Part shown: positions 1 to 7,828 of the stretch, piece by piece
Position numbering within the stretch: the first letter of the stretch is position 1
How the letters are laid out: each line of letters begins with the position of its first letter
Source of the DNA: an uncultured Alphaproteobacteria bacterium
GTDB taxonomy: Bacteria; Pseudomonadota; Alphaproteobacteria; Rs-D84
DNA: 12,803 nucleotides
Direction of reading: 5' to 3'
Assembly (NCBI GenBank): GCA_944390185.1
Contig: CALXPA010000019.1
Coordinates: forward strand, 1 to 12,803
Position numbers and translations under genes: made by a program
The notes under the pieces: model-generated
Databases searched by the model: none
Seen by the model: only the letters and a program-made list of their open reading frames with translations
What the model was told of the DNA's origin: nothing

Positions 1-19
1 AATCCCTGCGCGCCCACCA
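1..19 (+). tRNA. 3' end of a tRNA, cut by the window edge
   Basis: The first 19 bases match the end of a tRNA in position and pattern. Bases 1-3 (AAT) would be the last three T-loop positions. Bases 4-8 (CCCTG) would be the 3' strand of the T stem. Bases 9-15 (CGCGCCC) give a 7-base acceptor strand. A16 is the discriminator and 17-19 is an encoded CCA. The predicted 5' acceptor strand, GGGCGCG, lies outside the window, so the anticodon and isotype cannot be read. GGGCG-type acceptors with an A discriminator would suit Val or Lys, but this is a guess. A tmRNA 3' end has the same layout and is the main alternative. The terminator-like hairpin that follows supports a plus-strand RNA gene ending here. 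Confidence 0.72.
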
Positions 20-62
20 CAAAATTTCGTTAACGAACGCAGTGAATTTAAGAAATTTTAGT

Positions 63-97
63 GCCACACGAAGCCTTGCGCGAAGTGTGGCTTTTTC
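63..97 (+). terminator. Intrinsic terminator after the tRNA
   Basis: GCCACAC (63-69) pairs perfectly with GTGTGGC (85-91), enclosing a 15-nt loop, and is followed at once by five T on the plus strand. In the minus direction the same stem is followed by ACTAAAATTT, which is not a clear U tract. The signal therefore points rightwards and most likely ends the tRNA transcript, not the nlpD transcript coming from the other side. The stretch 20-62 between the tRNA and this hairpin holds no gene. It does contain a 12-bp palindrome (TTCGTTAACGAA, 26-37). Confidence 0.65.
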
Positions 98-151
98 TTA
101 CACAAAAAAACGGCCGCATGCCCAGGATTTTATGCACATACAGCCATTTTA

Positions 152-1441
152 TTATTTCAAATAAGACGATGGATTATATGCCTTGGTTCCCTTGCGGATT
201 TCAAAGTGCAATTGCGGTTTATCAACTTTACCAGTTGCACCAACAGTGCCGATTTTTTGCCCCACAGAAACTCTTGTTCCACGCCGCACGGACATCGAAT
301 CCATATGCGCGTACACCGTCATCCATCCGCCAGAATGCTGGATAATTATCAGATTTCCCATTCCTTTGACTTCGTTCCCGGCATATGCCACAACACCATT
401 TTCTGCCGCGGCCACGGTTGTACCACGCGCGGCACCAATATTTATCCCATCGTTAAACAGTCCGCCAGACTTTGCGCCATACTGGGACAAAATCTTGCCA
501 CGTACCGGCCACGAGAATTTTGACGACGAACGTGCACTGATTGCCGGTAATTTCTTTGTTGGGTCTGATGATATTTTTTCTTTTGGCTGGGCCGATGTCG
601 CGACATTATCTGCCCCAGTGGTTCGAATCGCTGCATTTGGTAAATCTGGCACCTTCAGCCGTTGTTCCACAGACAATGTAAACGGCGCCACCAATCCGTT
701 CATAACCGCCAAATCATTCACCGGCACAGAATACTTACGCGACAGCGAATACAGCGTGTCACCCGCTGCAACCGTTATCTCGCGCAGTTCTACACGCGTT
801 GTGGTTGTCGATGCGGTCGTGCCCGCGCCCGCCCCAGGAACACTGACCGCCTGTACACTGGGCACAGTCTGCTGTCCCGGGACGGTCAATTTCTGACCAA
901 CATATAATCCATACGGCGCCACCAGACCATTTGCCTGTGCCAGTTCATCTACGCTGATATTATGCCGCGCCGCCAACGAATACAATGTATCCCCCGCCAC
1001 AACGGTTATTTCTGTACTGGCCGGAACAGTTCTTTGTCCACCGTACATTGGCACACGAATATAGTCTGCGGTGGCGGCATCATCTGTCCCGGGCGCAGTG
1101 GCTATGATTGGTTGACCCGTATCAACCGCGGTCCCAGACGGCACAGTTCCATACATATCTGTATCCATCTGTGGGGCGACATAATCATCCAGACTGGCAT
1201 ATTCGACATAGTCCGCACTCTCTACGGATCCGTACAATGTCGGCGATGCATATACGCCATAGTCCGTCGCCGCCGAATTATAAATTTCTGGCTGGGTTTC
1301 TGGGTCCGCCAACAACGCCGGGTATCGCGCAGAAATAAATTCCCCAACCGTATCAGGCAAAGACACTATTTTTGGCTGTAAATCACAGGCTGCGACAAAC
1401 GCCGCCAATACCCCGACAAAAAACAAACTGATTTTTTTCAC
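152..1441 (-). CDS. nlpD: NlpD-like lipoprotein: two LysM domains and a degenerate M23 (LytM) domain
   Basis: This 429-aa protein has a lipoprotein signal peptide with lipobox VAAC (acylated Cys19), then a low-complexity Tyr/Asp-rich linker. LysM domains lie at about 144-188 and 222-265 (both with AGDTLYSL), and an M23/LytM domain at about 309-427. The zinc-binding residues of active M23 enzymes are largely lost. The HxxxD motif reads N330-D-G-I-N334, and the first His of the final HxH is Gln410, while H379 (YAHMD) and H412 (LHFEIR) remain. E. coli NlpD is degenerate in the same places and activates a periplasmic amidase during cell separation, so the same role is inferred. The start is GTG; an in-frame TGA lies four codons upstream. 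No Shine-Dalgarno is visible. It follows tatC by 46 bp and may have its own promoter. No amidase gene is in the window, so the partner is unknown. Confidence 0.85.
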   Translation of the reverse strand: MKKISLFFVGVLAAFVAACDLQPKIVSLPDTVGEFISARYPALLADPETQPEIYNSAATDYGVYASPTLYGSVESADYVEYASLDDYVAPQMDTDMYGTVPSGTAVDTGQPIIATAPGTDDAATADYIRVPMYGGQRTVPASTEITVVAGDTLYSLAARHNISVDELAQANGLVAPYGLYVGQKLTVPGQQTVPSVQAVSVPGAGAGTTASTTTTRVELREITVAAGDTLYSLSRKYSVPVNDLAVMNGLVAPFTLSVEQRLKVPDLPNAAIRTTGADNVATSAQPKEKISSDPTKKLPAISARSSSKFSWPVRGKILSQYGAKSGGLFNDGINIGAARGTTVAAAENGVVAYAGNEVKGMGNLIIIQHSGGWMTVYAHMDSMSVRRGTRVSVGQKIGTVGATGKVDKPQLHFEIRKGTKAYNPSSYLK

Positions 1442-1476
1442 ACGACAATTATATCACAAATCGGCCTGTAAATAAA
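1442..1476 (-). promoter_or_regulatory. Extended -10 promoter candidate abutting the nlpD start
   Basis: On the minus strand an extended -10 box, TGATATAAT (hexamer at 1448-1453), sits six bases before the GTG of nlpD. The transcript would then begin at or within a base or two of the start codon, giving a leaderless mRNA. This fits the lack of a Shine-Dalgarno sequence. The -35 is poor: TTTATT (1471-1476) at 17-bp spacing, three of six matches. The rest of the tatC-nlpD gap shows nothing else. Confidence 0.5.
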
Positions 1477-1487
1477 CCGGACAAAGA

Positions 1488-2204
1488 CTATTTTTTATCG
1501 TCGTTGCGCATGAACATTAAACTCATCTCGAACAAGCCCCACATCGGCAACGCCAATACGATTTGCGACACAACATCTGGCGGGGTCAGCACCGCCGCCA
1601 CAGTTACAATCAGAACAATTGCATATCGACGCATCTTGACTGCCCGGGCGCGTGACAGTATCCCCACCCTGTTCAGCAACACCAGCACCAATGGCAATTG
1701 AAACGCGATTCCGAACACCTTCAGCATCCCAATCACAAAAGACAAATAATCCGTCGCCGCCGGCAGCACCACTGATGGCACCGGGGACGCCTGGTTTAAT
1801 TCGATAAAAAATCCGAACACAAACGGGAACAATATAAAATACGCAAACATCGCCCCGATTACAAACAACACTGGGGACAAAATCAAAATCGGCAAAACAG
1901 CCCGCTGTTCCGCGGTATGCAATCCCGGTGCAACAAACGCCCATAATTGCCACAGCCCAAACGGTGTTGTAACAAACAATGCCACCAACACCGACAAAGA
2001 AAAACGAATCATCAATCCGTCGGCCAATCCACTGTACAACAGCGCACCATCCGCCCACACATCAAACAGCGGTCCAGACAAAATTTTCTGCAGCACTGGT
2101 GACAGATACCACCCGGCAATCAACGCCACAACAAACACCCCCAGCGTCCATAAAATACGCCGACGTAATTCTGCGAAATGCTGCCCCAGCGTCATTTTTT
2201 TCAT
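1488..2204 (-). CDS. tatC: Sec-independent protein translocase subunit TatC
   Basis: TatC is the multispanning inner-membrane subunit that, with TatB, recognises twin-arginine signal peptides of folded export substrates. This 238-aa protein has the usual length and about six hydrophobic segments. Diagnostic features are the N-terminal HFAELRRR (the family's ELR motif), FVAPGL with the following Glu99 (equivalent of the functionally important E. coli Glu103), FQLPLVLVLL, KMRRYAIV, and the LTPPD motif ending in Asp210. No key residue appears missing. Its ATG overlaps the tatB stop by four bases (ATGA at 2201-2204), so the two are almost certainly co-translated. The stop is TAG. No protein encoded in the window carries an obvious twin-arginine signal, so its substrates lie elsewhere. 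Confidence 0.97.
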   Translation of the reverse strand: MKKMTLGQHFAELRRRILWTLGVFVVALIAGWYLSPVLQKILSGPLFDVWADGALLYSGLADGLMIRFSLSVLVALFVTTPFGLWQLWAFVAPGLHTAEQRAVLPILILSPVLFVIGAMFAYFILFPFVFGFFIELNQASPVPSVVLPAATDYLSFVIGMLKVFGIAFQLPLVLVLLNRVGILSRARAVKMRRYAIVLIVTVAAVLTPPDVVSQIVLALPMWGLFEMSLMFMRNDDKK

Positions 2205-2524
2205 CTGGCCCCCCGCACACGCGCTGTCTTGGCATTTGATTGCGACGCCACAGACTTTTTACCACGCGATGTTTTTTTCAGCGGCACAGATATCCCATCC
2301 AGCATATCGTCCGTGGTTGTACGAATAATATCCTCGATTGGTTTTTCCAAATCAATCTGATTACGAATTTGTTCAGACGCATCGGTAATTTTCCATATCA
2401 ATTTACGCACAGTTGTTATTGCACGCGCCAAAAACCGTGCCACATCTGGCCACATACGCGCCGGGATAACGACAATCCCGACCAACAATATCACTAAAAA
2501 TTCTGCCCAACTGATTCCAAACAT
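2201..2524 (-). CDS. tatB: Tat translocase subunit TatB
   Basis: This 107-aa TatA/B-family protein has a single N-terminal membrane helix (about residues 5-21). Glu8 is the polar residue typical of TatB. An amphipathic helix (about 24-45) and a hydrophilic, basic tail (KKTSRGKK and further Arg/Lys) follow. The Gly-Pro hinge usual after the helix is replaced by P21-A22. Position directly before tatC favours TatB over TatA; a separate gene at 10606-10908 has the TatA-type FG hinge. The start lies two bases after the lolA stop, and the stop overlaps tatC. The known role is to form the substrate-receptor complex with TatC. Confidence 0.9.
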   Translation of the reverse strand: MFGISWAEFLVILLVGIVVIPARMWPDVARFLARAITTVRKLIWKITDASEQIRNQIDLEKPIEDIIRTTTDDMLDGISVPLKKTSRGKKSVASQSNAKTARVRGAR

Positions 2525-2526
2525 TT

Positions 2527-3147
2527 TTAATCATAAAACGAATCGCCACCACTGGTACTGACCGTTCTGTGTCGTCCGATTTGAAAATAATCCGATTCAA
2601 AATTTGTTTTTGGTGTTAAATCATAAAACGCCACATCTGTTGTTGCACCAGTGGCATCAACAACCGTCCATGAATTTAACCGCACCGGGCGCTTGTCAAA
2701 CACAACAGTCATATTTCCGATACCTTCTTGGCCCCGCAGATTCATTTTTAATGAAAACGTATTATCTGTATCCGCTGTTTCAATTACGTTAATATCTGCG
2801 TTTTTCAAATCAATATCTTTGCGTACCAGTATTCCTGCCGGCGTACTGGTCAACGGCACCGTTGTAATCTGGTCCAAAGATTTATCAAAGAAATACAGAT
2901 CCTGACCATCAGAAATCAGCTGGACCGGCATATTATCATAATCCAACCGTACCCGCCCTGGGCGCAACATAGAAAATATTCCGCGTTCCTGTTTTCCATT
3001 TGCCGTCTGCACGAACGTGCCCGTCAATCCAGTAATAGAATTCAAATATTTTTCTGCCGAATCGACATACGTTCCATCCACTGCGCCCATGGCCACTGTT
3101 GTGACCAGCAAGCCAAATATTGAAATCCCCCAGCACCGTCGTATCAT
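2527..3147 (-). CDS. lolA: Periplasmic outer-membrane lipoprotein carrier LolA
   Basis: LolA carries lipoproteins from the LolCDE complex across the periplasm to the outer membrane. The 206-aa product has an N-terminal signal sequence (Arg-rich start, hydrophobic stretch to about residue 20, no lipobox cysteine). The mature part reads as a LolA fold: an early helix with TGTFVQ, then GIFSMLRPGRVRLDY, LISDGQDLYFFDKSLDQ, VPLTSTPAGIL, and a C-terminal strand with FESDYFQIG. These match the family's order of motifs (FxQ, G-x-F-x-x-x-RPG, D-G-x-x-x-W/Y-x-Y/F-D, P-x-x-x-L). It overlaps nrnA by four bases (ATGA at 3144-3147) and precedes tatB by two. Its likely clients here include the NlpD-like and the 46-aa lipoproteins (inference). 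No LolB was seen, as is usual in alphaproteobacteria. Confidence 0.92.
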   Translation of the reverse strand: MIRRCWGISIFGLLVTTVAMGAVDGTYVDSAEKYLNSITGLTGTFVQTANGKQERGIFSMLRPGRVRLDYDNMPVQLISDGQDLYFFDKSLDQITTVPLTSTPAGILVRKDIDLKNADINVIETADTDNTFSLKMNLRGQEGIGNMTVVFDKRPVRLNSWTVVDATGATTDVAFYDLTPKTNFESDYFQIGRHRTVSTSGGDSFYD

Positions 3148-4100
3148 TTTATTTCCCCCCTGAATAAATCCAGCACACGTGCACGCACGTTTTCCAGCGT
3201 ATCTGGCACAACCGCCCCCGCAGCATAGGCATGCCCCCCGCCCCCCAGCGCCGCCGCAATACCATCCACAGGCCGGGCCCGACTGCGTAACGAAACACTG
3301 GTCTGCGCTTCTTTTTGTTGTTTCAACATAATTATGTATTCCACACCACGAATGTGCCCCAACAGATTCAGCACGGTATCACTGCGCCCATCCAATTTTT
3401 TATAATCATCACGCATAACGGTGGCCACCGCCACACGCCCATGAAACAAGAATTCTGCACGGGAAACTATCGCGGCCTCGGTCAATACGCTTTTACGCGG
3501 CTTGTTATTCAATAAATCGGACAAAGATTCCAAATTCACACCTGCATCAACTAAATCCGCCACGACGCGCAACGATGCACCCCGACGTGCAAATTTAAAG
3601 AACCCGGTATCCGTCATGACAGACAACGCAATCAAATCATTTACAGTCGAATCGCGCACCCACCCCAGTTCTGTTGCGATATTAAACACAATTTCACCAG
3701 TAGCGCCGGCACAGACATCATTGATACACAAATCTGCAACAGGCATATCGTTAATATGATGATCAATTTCTATAACAAATCCCGCTGCATCAATAACCGG
3801 CGTTATTCCCCCAATATTAACCGCGGTTCCATAATCCAAGACAAATGCCAAATCAAACGGCACACTGGTATCTACATGCCCGTAATAGCGCATTTTTTTT
3901 CGCATTGGAACATTGTCCAAAACATCTGGGAAATTACCATCATAGATACAAACAGGCACCTTGCCGAAATTCAATTCTATCAGTTGCGCCAACGCCAACA
4001 CCGAACAGACCGAATCGGCATCAGGATTTTTATGCCCGGCGATTACGATTGTGTTCGCATTTTGTATTTTATCAACCAACTGTTTCAAATCATGTTTCAT
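3144..4100 (-). CDS. nrnA: DHH/DHHA1 phosphoesterase, NrnA-like (nanoRNase / pAp phosphatase)
   Basis: This 318-aa protein carries the DHH-family metal-binding motifs in order: HKNPDADS (23-30), LDYG with Asp89, DHH (113-115), and MTDTGFF. The C-terminal DHHA1 domain ends in GGGGHAYAAGA. The two-domain layout and length fit NrnA, which degrades 2-5 nt RNAs from the 3' end and can dephosphorylate pAp. The first motif, HKNPDADSV, also recalls family II inorganic pyrophosphatases, but the DHHA1 glycine motif argues for NrnA. The substrate is inferred. It sits between recJ and lolA with four-base overlaps on both sides, so it is translationally coupled to both. If the genome lacks Orn, this would be the main oligoribonuclease. 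Confidence 0.85.
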   Translation of the reverse strand: MKHDLKQLVDKIQNANTIVIAGHKNPDADSVCSVLALAQLIELNFGKVPVCIYDGNFPDVLDNVPMRKKMRYYGHVDTSVPFDLAFVLDYGTAVNIGGITPVIDAAGFVIEIDHHINDMPVADLCINDVCAGATGEIVFNIATELGWVRDSTVNDLIALSVMTDTGFFKFARRGASLRVVADLVDAGVNLESLSDLLNNKPRKSVLTEAAIVSRAEFLFHGRVAVATVMRDDYKKLDGRSDTVLNLLGHIRGVEYIIMLKQQKEAQTSVSLRSRARPVDGIAAALGGGGHAYAAGAVVPDTLENVRARVLDLFRGEIK

Positions 4101-5857
4101 AGTGCAATGTCTTCCAGATAGAATTGTGCGCTGATGCGGCCATTGTATTCGTTTTCTTTCAACCGGCCCAACAGTTTTATTGTAGTGTTTACATTCGCAT
4201 CGTCCAGCAAAAAATTACCCACGGCCGTCCCCACTAAATTAAACCCGACAAACGCCAATTGTGTTCCACTGCTGGTTGCGACCATTCCGCGCAGGTGCGC
4301 CCCGCCCCCCATTGTCCGTGCATATCGCAGCGTTGCACCATTCAGCACCAACGTCGGTTCTGGATTACCCTGGCCAAATGGTTCCAGCGCACTTAACTTC
4401 TTTACCAATTTCAGTGTCGCCCCACCAGCATCCAGTTCTGCATCCGCCACAATTTCACCCGGGGCAACGATGCCACCAATTTGTGTACGCACCGCGGATT
4501 CCAAGAATTCACAAAATGCCCCTTCGTTTTCTGCGGGTAATGAAAAACCAGCAGCAGCGGCATGCCCCCCACCTTCGGATATAATCCCCAACGCTAATGC
4601 ATCATGAATAATTTTACCTAAATCCACCCCAGGGATTGAACGTCCCGAACCATTTATCACCCCGTCACACCGCGTTGCCACACACGACGGCAAATTATAT
4701 TTATCTTTCAATCGTCCGGCGATAATTCCCATAACGCCCCCATGCCAATTATCACCACACACAAACAAACTGCACCGTCCGTTTGCGCACTCGGTCGCGG
4801 CCATATCATCCGCGCACAGCATAATTGCATTTTGTATATCGATTCGTTCGTGATTCATTTCATGCAAACGTGCGGCCAAATCATTCGCCACCAGCGGATT
4901 ATCCGTCAACAATAATTCCAACGCCGGCGTTGCAGAATCCAAACGTCCCGCCGCATTCAAACGCGGCCCCAGCACAAATCCCAACGCATACACAGACGGC
5001 GTTTTTACTTTTGCCACATCCATCAGCGTACGCAGCCCCAGATTATTACGCAACCCCAAAACCTTTAACCCGGTGGCAACCAGGGCACGATTCAGTCCCA
5101 CCAATGGCATCGTATCGCACACTGTCCCCAGTGCGACAAAATCCAAATAGTCCATCAAATTAGTATCACGAACACGCGCGGCCATATCCGGCCCCAACGG
5201 GCGCGTCTTTAATTCCCGCCGCAACGCGACCAGCGTCAAAAACGCAACCCCAACCCCCGCCAGATACGACACCCCAGATGTATCATCTGCGCGCTTTGGG
5301 TTAACAACCGCATCTGCCATTGGCAATTCAGAATCAGGCGAATGATGGTCTGTAATAACCACATTCATACCGTGCGATTTGGCATAATCTACCTCTGCCT
5401 GGCCACTGATGCCACAGTCCACGGTTATTAATAAATTTACCCCATCTGCGCGAATATCGTCAATCGCCTGGATATTCAGTCCATACCCTTCGCCTTCGCG
5501 CGTCGGCAGGTGCCACATCACATCCGCGCCCAAGGCACGCAGATATTTAACAAATATCGCCGTTGATGTAATGCCATCAACGTCATAATCACCGTATATC
5601 GCGATTTTTTCATTATTCAAAACACTGTCGGCAATCAGTTTTGCGGCCGCATCCATATCGCGCAACACAGATGGATCTGGCATATATTCCTTGATACTGG
5701 GGTTCAAGAATTTTTCCATGGCCGCCATATCGGTAATACCACGCGCCATCAATATTCTTTGTAATAAATTATCTGCACTGCCGACATCATCATTACCTGG
5801 ATACGTCGCCACCGCCCATGCCCGCCCCAGCATGGACCTGTCTACTAATCTTCTCAC
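4097..5857 (-). CDS. recJ: Single-stranded-DNA-specific 5'-3' exonuclease RecJ
   Basis: RecJ degrades single-stranded DNA from the 5' end in recombination and mismatch or base-excision repair. The 586-aa protein has the usual length. DHH-family motifs are present: GDYDVDG (89-95), VDCG (about 146-149), TDHH (169-172) and GTVCDTMP with Asp248. The DHHA1 part carries NAAGRLDSA, NGSGRS and EGGGH (428-432). The C-terminal region after about 450 matches the OB-type domain. The start chosen is GTG (5857), because VDRSMLGRAW aligns with the N-terminus I recall for alphaproteobacterial RecJ. ATG at residue 9 is possible but would lose that segment. A promoter candidate lies just upstream, overlapping the end of ftsI. 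It overlaps nrnA by four bases. Confidence 0.96.
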   Translation of the reverse strand: MRRLVDRSMLGRAWAVATYPGNDDVGSADNLLQRILMARGITDMAAMEKFLNPSIKEYMPDPSVLRDMDAAAKLIADSVLNNEKIAIYGDYDVDGITSTAIFVKYLRALGADVMWHLPTREGEGYGLNIQAIDDIRADGVNLLITVDCGISGQAEVDYAKSHGMNVVITDHHSPDSELPMADAVVNPKRADDTSGVSYLAGVGVAFLTLVALRRELKTRPLGPDMAARVRDTNLMDYLDFVALGTVCDTMPLVGLNRALVATGLKVLGLRNNLGLRTLMDVAKVKTPSVYALGFVLGPRLNAAGRLDSATPALELLLTDNPLVANDLAARLHEMNHERIDIQNAIMLCADDMAATECANGRCSLFVCGDNWHGGVMGIIAGRLKDKYNLPSCVATRCDGVINGSGRSIPGVDLGKIIHDALALGIISEGGGHAAAAGFSLPAENEGAFCEFLESAVRTQIGGIVAPGEIVADAELDAGGATLKLVKKLSALEPFGQGNPEPTLVLNGATLRYARTMGGGAHLRGMVATSSGTQLAFVGFNLVGTAVGNFLLDDANVNTTIKLLGRLKENEYNGRISAQFYLEDIAL

Positions 5858-5885
5858 ACTTTTCTCTTTTTTTCTTATCAGGGTA

Positions 5886-5914
5886 ATTATAATTGAAAAT
5901 TATTCAAATAGCAA
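5886..5914 (-). promoter_or_regulatory. Promoter candidate for the recJ-nrnA-lolA-tatBC genes
   Basis: On the minus strand TTGCTA (5909-5914) is separated by exactly 17 bp from TATAAT (5886-5891). The -10 matches consensus fully and the -35 at four of six positions. The -35 lies inside the last codons of ftsI. Transcription would start near 5879, giving a leader of about 22 nt before the recJ GTG. The -10 sits in a 10-bp palindrome, AATTATAATT (5885-5894). recJ and the genes after it could thus be expressed independently of ftsI. Confidence 0.6.
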
Positions 5915-7525
5915 CGGCAGTATACTGTCCAATATTTTCCCTGTTGTCGGCACGGCATTCCATGCCGCGGTACGCCATCCAAAAGATTCTTTGGTTCCCT
6001 GGGGTTCGTCCAATATGACCAGTATTGTATATTGCGGGGCAGACACAGGAAATATTCCAACAAACGCGGTCAAGTTTCTTTTCCTGTCGACGCGCCCGTT
6101 TGTATATTTAACCGCTGTTGCTGTTTTTCCACCGATTTGGATTCCAGCGATACGCGCCTGGCGGCCACTGGTTTCTTCGGCGACATGGAACATGATTGTG
6201 CGCAGACGTTCTGATATTTCATCAGACAACACGCGTTCCCCCTGGACGACACCAACAGAACGTTTCATCAATGTTGGATATATGTATATTCCGCCATTTG
6301 TCATTGCATTAACAGCCAACAACAGATGCATTGGCGACACCGAAATACCGTGACCGTATGACATGGTTGCCCGTTCCACCGGTCCCCATTGCGTCGGCAT
6401 CAACGGACGTTCTGTTCGGCCAAATTCCAAATCCAGCGCATCATCAAAATGCATTCTGTGGAAAAATTCATATTGGGTTCCATCCGGTAAATCCAGGGCG
6501 ATTTGCGCACTGCCCACATTACAAGAATACAGCATAATTTCTTCGATTGTCAGATTGGGCCGCACAGGTTTAAAGCTGCTGATATCTGTGATTGTTGCGG
6601 CGGTTCGTCCAAACTTGTCCATAATTTTAAATGGTTCCGCCACATAGTATTCTTTATCTATGCCGTTTTCCATGGCCATGGCCGTATTGAATATTTTAAA
6701 TATAGACCCCATTTCGAACACGCCGCGCAGTGGCATAAACATTCTGTTTCGTGCTGGATCCAATTCTATGTTTTCAGGATCAAAATCCGGCAAAGACACC
6801 ATCGCGATCATTTCACCGGTACGCGAATTCATCAACAACCCGATTGCAGATTTCGCCTGATACTTTTGCATTGCCATGGACAATTGCTCGTAAAAAACGG
6901 ACTGTATACGCGCATCCAGCGATAATTGTAACGGATCTGTATTTTCGCGCAGATATTCGTCATAGATCCGTTCTGCCCCTTCCAACCCACGGCCATCACT
7001 GCCGACAAAGCCGACCACATGCGAAAACAGCCGGCGTTTAGGATAACGACGCGTCTGCACAGGTTCAATTTCCAGACCGACCAAACTGGCATCCTCGACA
7101 ATTTGGCGCGCGGCATCAGACGCATACTTTTTAACATATATAAAACGCCGCCCTGAATTCACTAATTCCAACGCCTGGGCCAGTGTGTATTCATACGGCA
7201 ACGCCTGGTGTATAGTTGCAGCAACCGCGTCCCTATCTTCGACAACACTGTTACGCAATATAATATGCCCAGACATAATATTTTTAGCCAATATATCGCC
7301 ATTTCTATCCACGATATCAGCCCGCTGCACCGTCCATGCCCCATCTGCACCGGCCAATCGCGCACGGTCAGTTCCCTGGATACCCAGATACAATGTGCGC
7401 CCAACGAACAGCGCAAACGCACAAACAAAGCATATATATATTATACGCAACCGTTGACGACCGATTCGGTCGCCCATCGTACCGATAAAACCATGCTTGA
7501 AAATATCTTTACCAACCTCGAACAT
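5900..7525 (-). CDS. ftsI: Septal peptidoglycan transpeptidase FtsI (PBP3 / class B PBP)
   Basis: FtsI cross-links septal peptidoglycan with FtsW and is a beta-lactam target. The 541-aa protein has a cytoplasmic N-terminus, one membrane helix (about 27-48), a pedestal domain with RADIVDRNGDILA, and a transpeptidase domain from about 225. Active-site motifs are S274-I-F-K277 (SxxK, catalytic Ser274), S334-C-N336 (SxN) and K467-T-A469 where nearly all PBPs have KTG. The codon for Ala469 is GCA (6119-6121) and the frame around it is clean, so this is not a frameshift artefact. Position after an FtsL-like gene supports FtsI over PBP2/MrdA. The ATG directly abuts the ftsL stop (TAAATG), which suggests coupled translation. 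Downstream is recJ, not the murE of a standard dcw cluster. Confidence 0.94.
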   Translation of the reverse strand: MFEVGKDIFKHGFIGTMGDRIGRQRLRIIYICFVCAFALFVGRTLYLGIQGTDRARLAGADGAWTVQRADIVDRNGDILAKNIMSGHIILRNSVVEDRDAVAATIHQALPYEYTLAQALELVNSGRRFIYVKKYASDAARQIVEDASLVGLEIEPVQTRRYPKRRLFSHVVGFVGSDGRGLEGAERIYDEYLRENTDPLQLSLDARIQSVFYEQLSMAMQKYQAKSAIGLLMNSRTGEMIAMVSLPDFDPENIELDPARNRMFMPLRGVFEMGSIFKIFNTAMAMENGIDKEYYVAEPFKIMDKFGRTAATITDISSFKPVRPNLTIEEIMLYSCNVGSAQIALDLPDGTQYEFFHRMHFDDALDLEFGRTERPLMPTQWGPVERATMSYGHGISVSPMHLLLAVNAMTNGGIYIYPTLMKRSVGVVQGERVLSDEISERLRTIMFHVAEETSGRQARIAGIQIGGKTATAVKYTNGRVDRKRNLTAFVGIFPVSAPQYTILVILDEPQGTKESFGWRTAAWNAVPTTGKILDSILPLLFE

Positions 7526-7828
7526 TTATTCAGGATCATCCGGCGTTTTATCTGTCAAATCATTTATTGATACAGACTTGTGAAAACTGACCACTTCGGC
7601 ATCAGGCCGAATGCTGGATACCATACTGCGCAAAATTTCTGGTCGAACATATGATGCGAAATTCGCCTGGGCCACGGCAATTTCCTGTTGTGTATCGACG
7701 ATTTGGGCCCGCACACGATTTCTGGCATCATTTTGTGTTTCATAGCACACCTGCAGCGTCGACAACAACATTGCGACAACCGCGATTGATATCCACCCAA
7801 CACGAAACATTATTTCACTTTCACGCAT
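7526..7828 (-). CDS. ftsL: FtsL-like division protein
   Basis: A 100-aa bitopic membrane protein: short N-terminus, one hydrophobic helix (about residues 9-25 of the longer form), then a periplasmic coiled-coil-like stretch with an invariant-looking RPE (EIAVAQANFASYVRPEIL), as in FtsL proteins. FtsL is poorly conserved, so the call leans on topology, size and placement immediately before ftsI. It would join FtsB and FtsQ to activate FtsWI. The start is uncertain. The ATG at 7828 is preceded directly by TATAAT, so if that box is a promoter the first ATG would fall outside the mRNA and Met7 (ATG at 7810, MFRVGW) would be the start. If the gene is read from the suf operon 41 bp upstream, the longer form is possible. 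Confidence 0.75.
   Translation of the reverse strand: MRESEIMFRVGWISIAVVAMLLSTLQVCYETQNDARNRVRAQIVDTQQEIAVAQANFASYVRPEILRSMVSSIRPDAEVVSFHKSVSINDLTDKTPDDPE

Noticed and set aside
21..60. Inverted repeat AAAATTTC / GAAATTTT with an inner palindrome between the tRNA and its terminator
   Set aside because: A/T-rich and short, with no T tract and no known element resembling it; likely the ordinary trailer of the tRNA transcript.
104..135. Possible minus-strand terminator after nlpD (GGCCG followed by seven T)
   Set aside because: Only about three base pairs of stem can form before the T run, too weak to call; the end of this operon's transcript remains undefined.
183..896. A 237-codon open frame on the plus strand, antisense to nlpD
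   Set aside because: It mirrors the nlpD coding sequence, has no ribosome binding site and no recognisable domain; the minus-strand frame has a signal peptide, LysM and M23 motifs.
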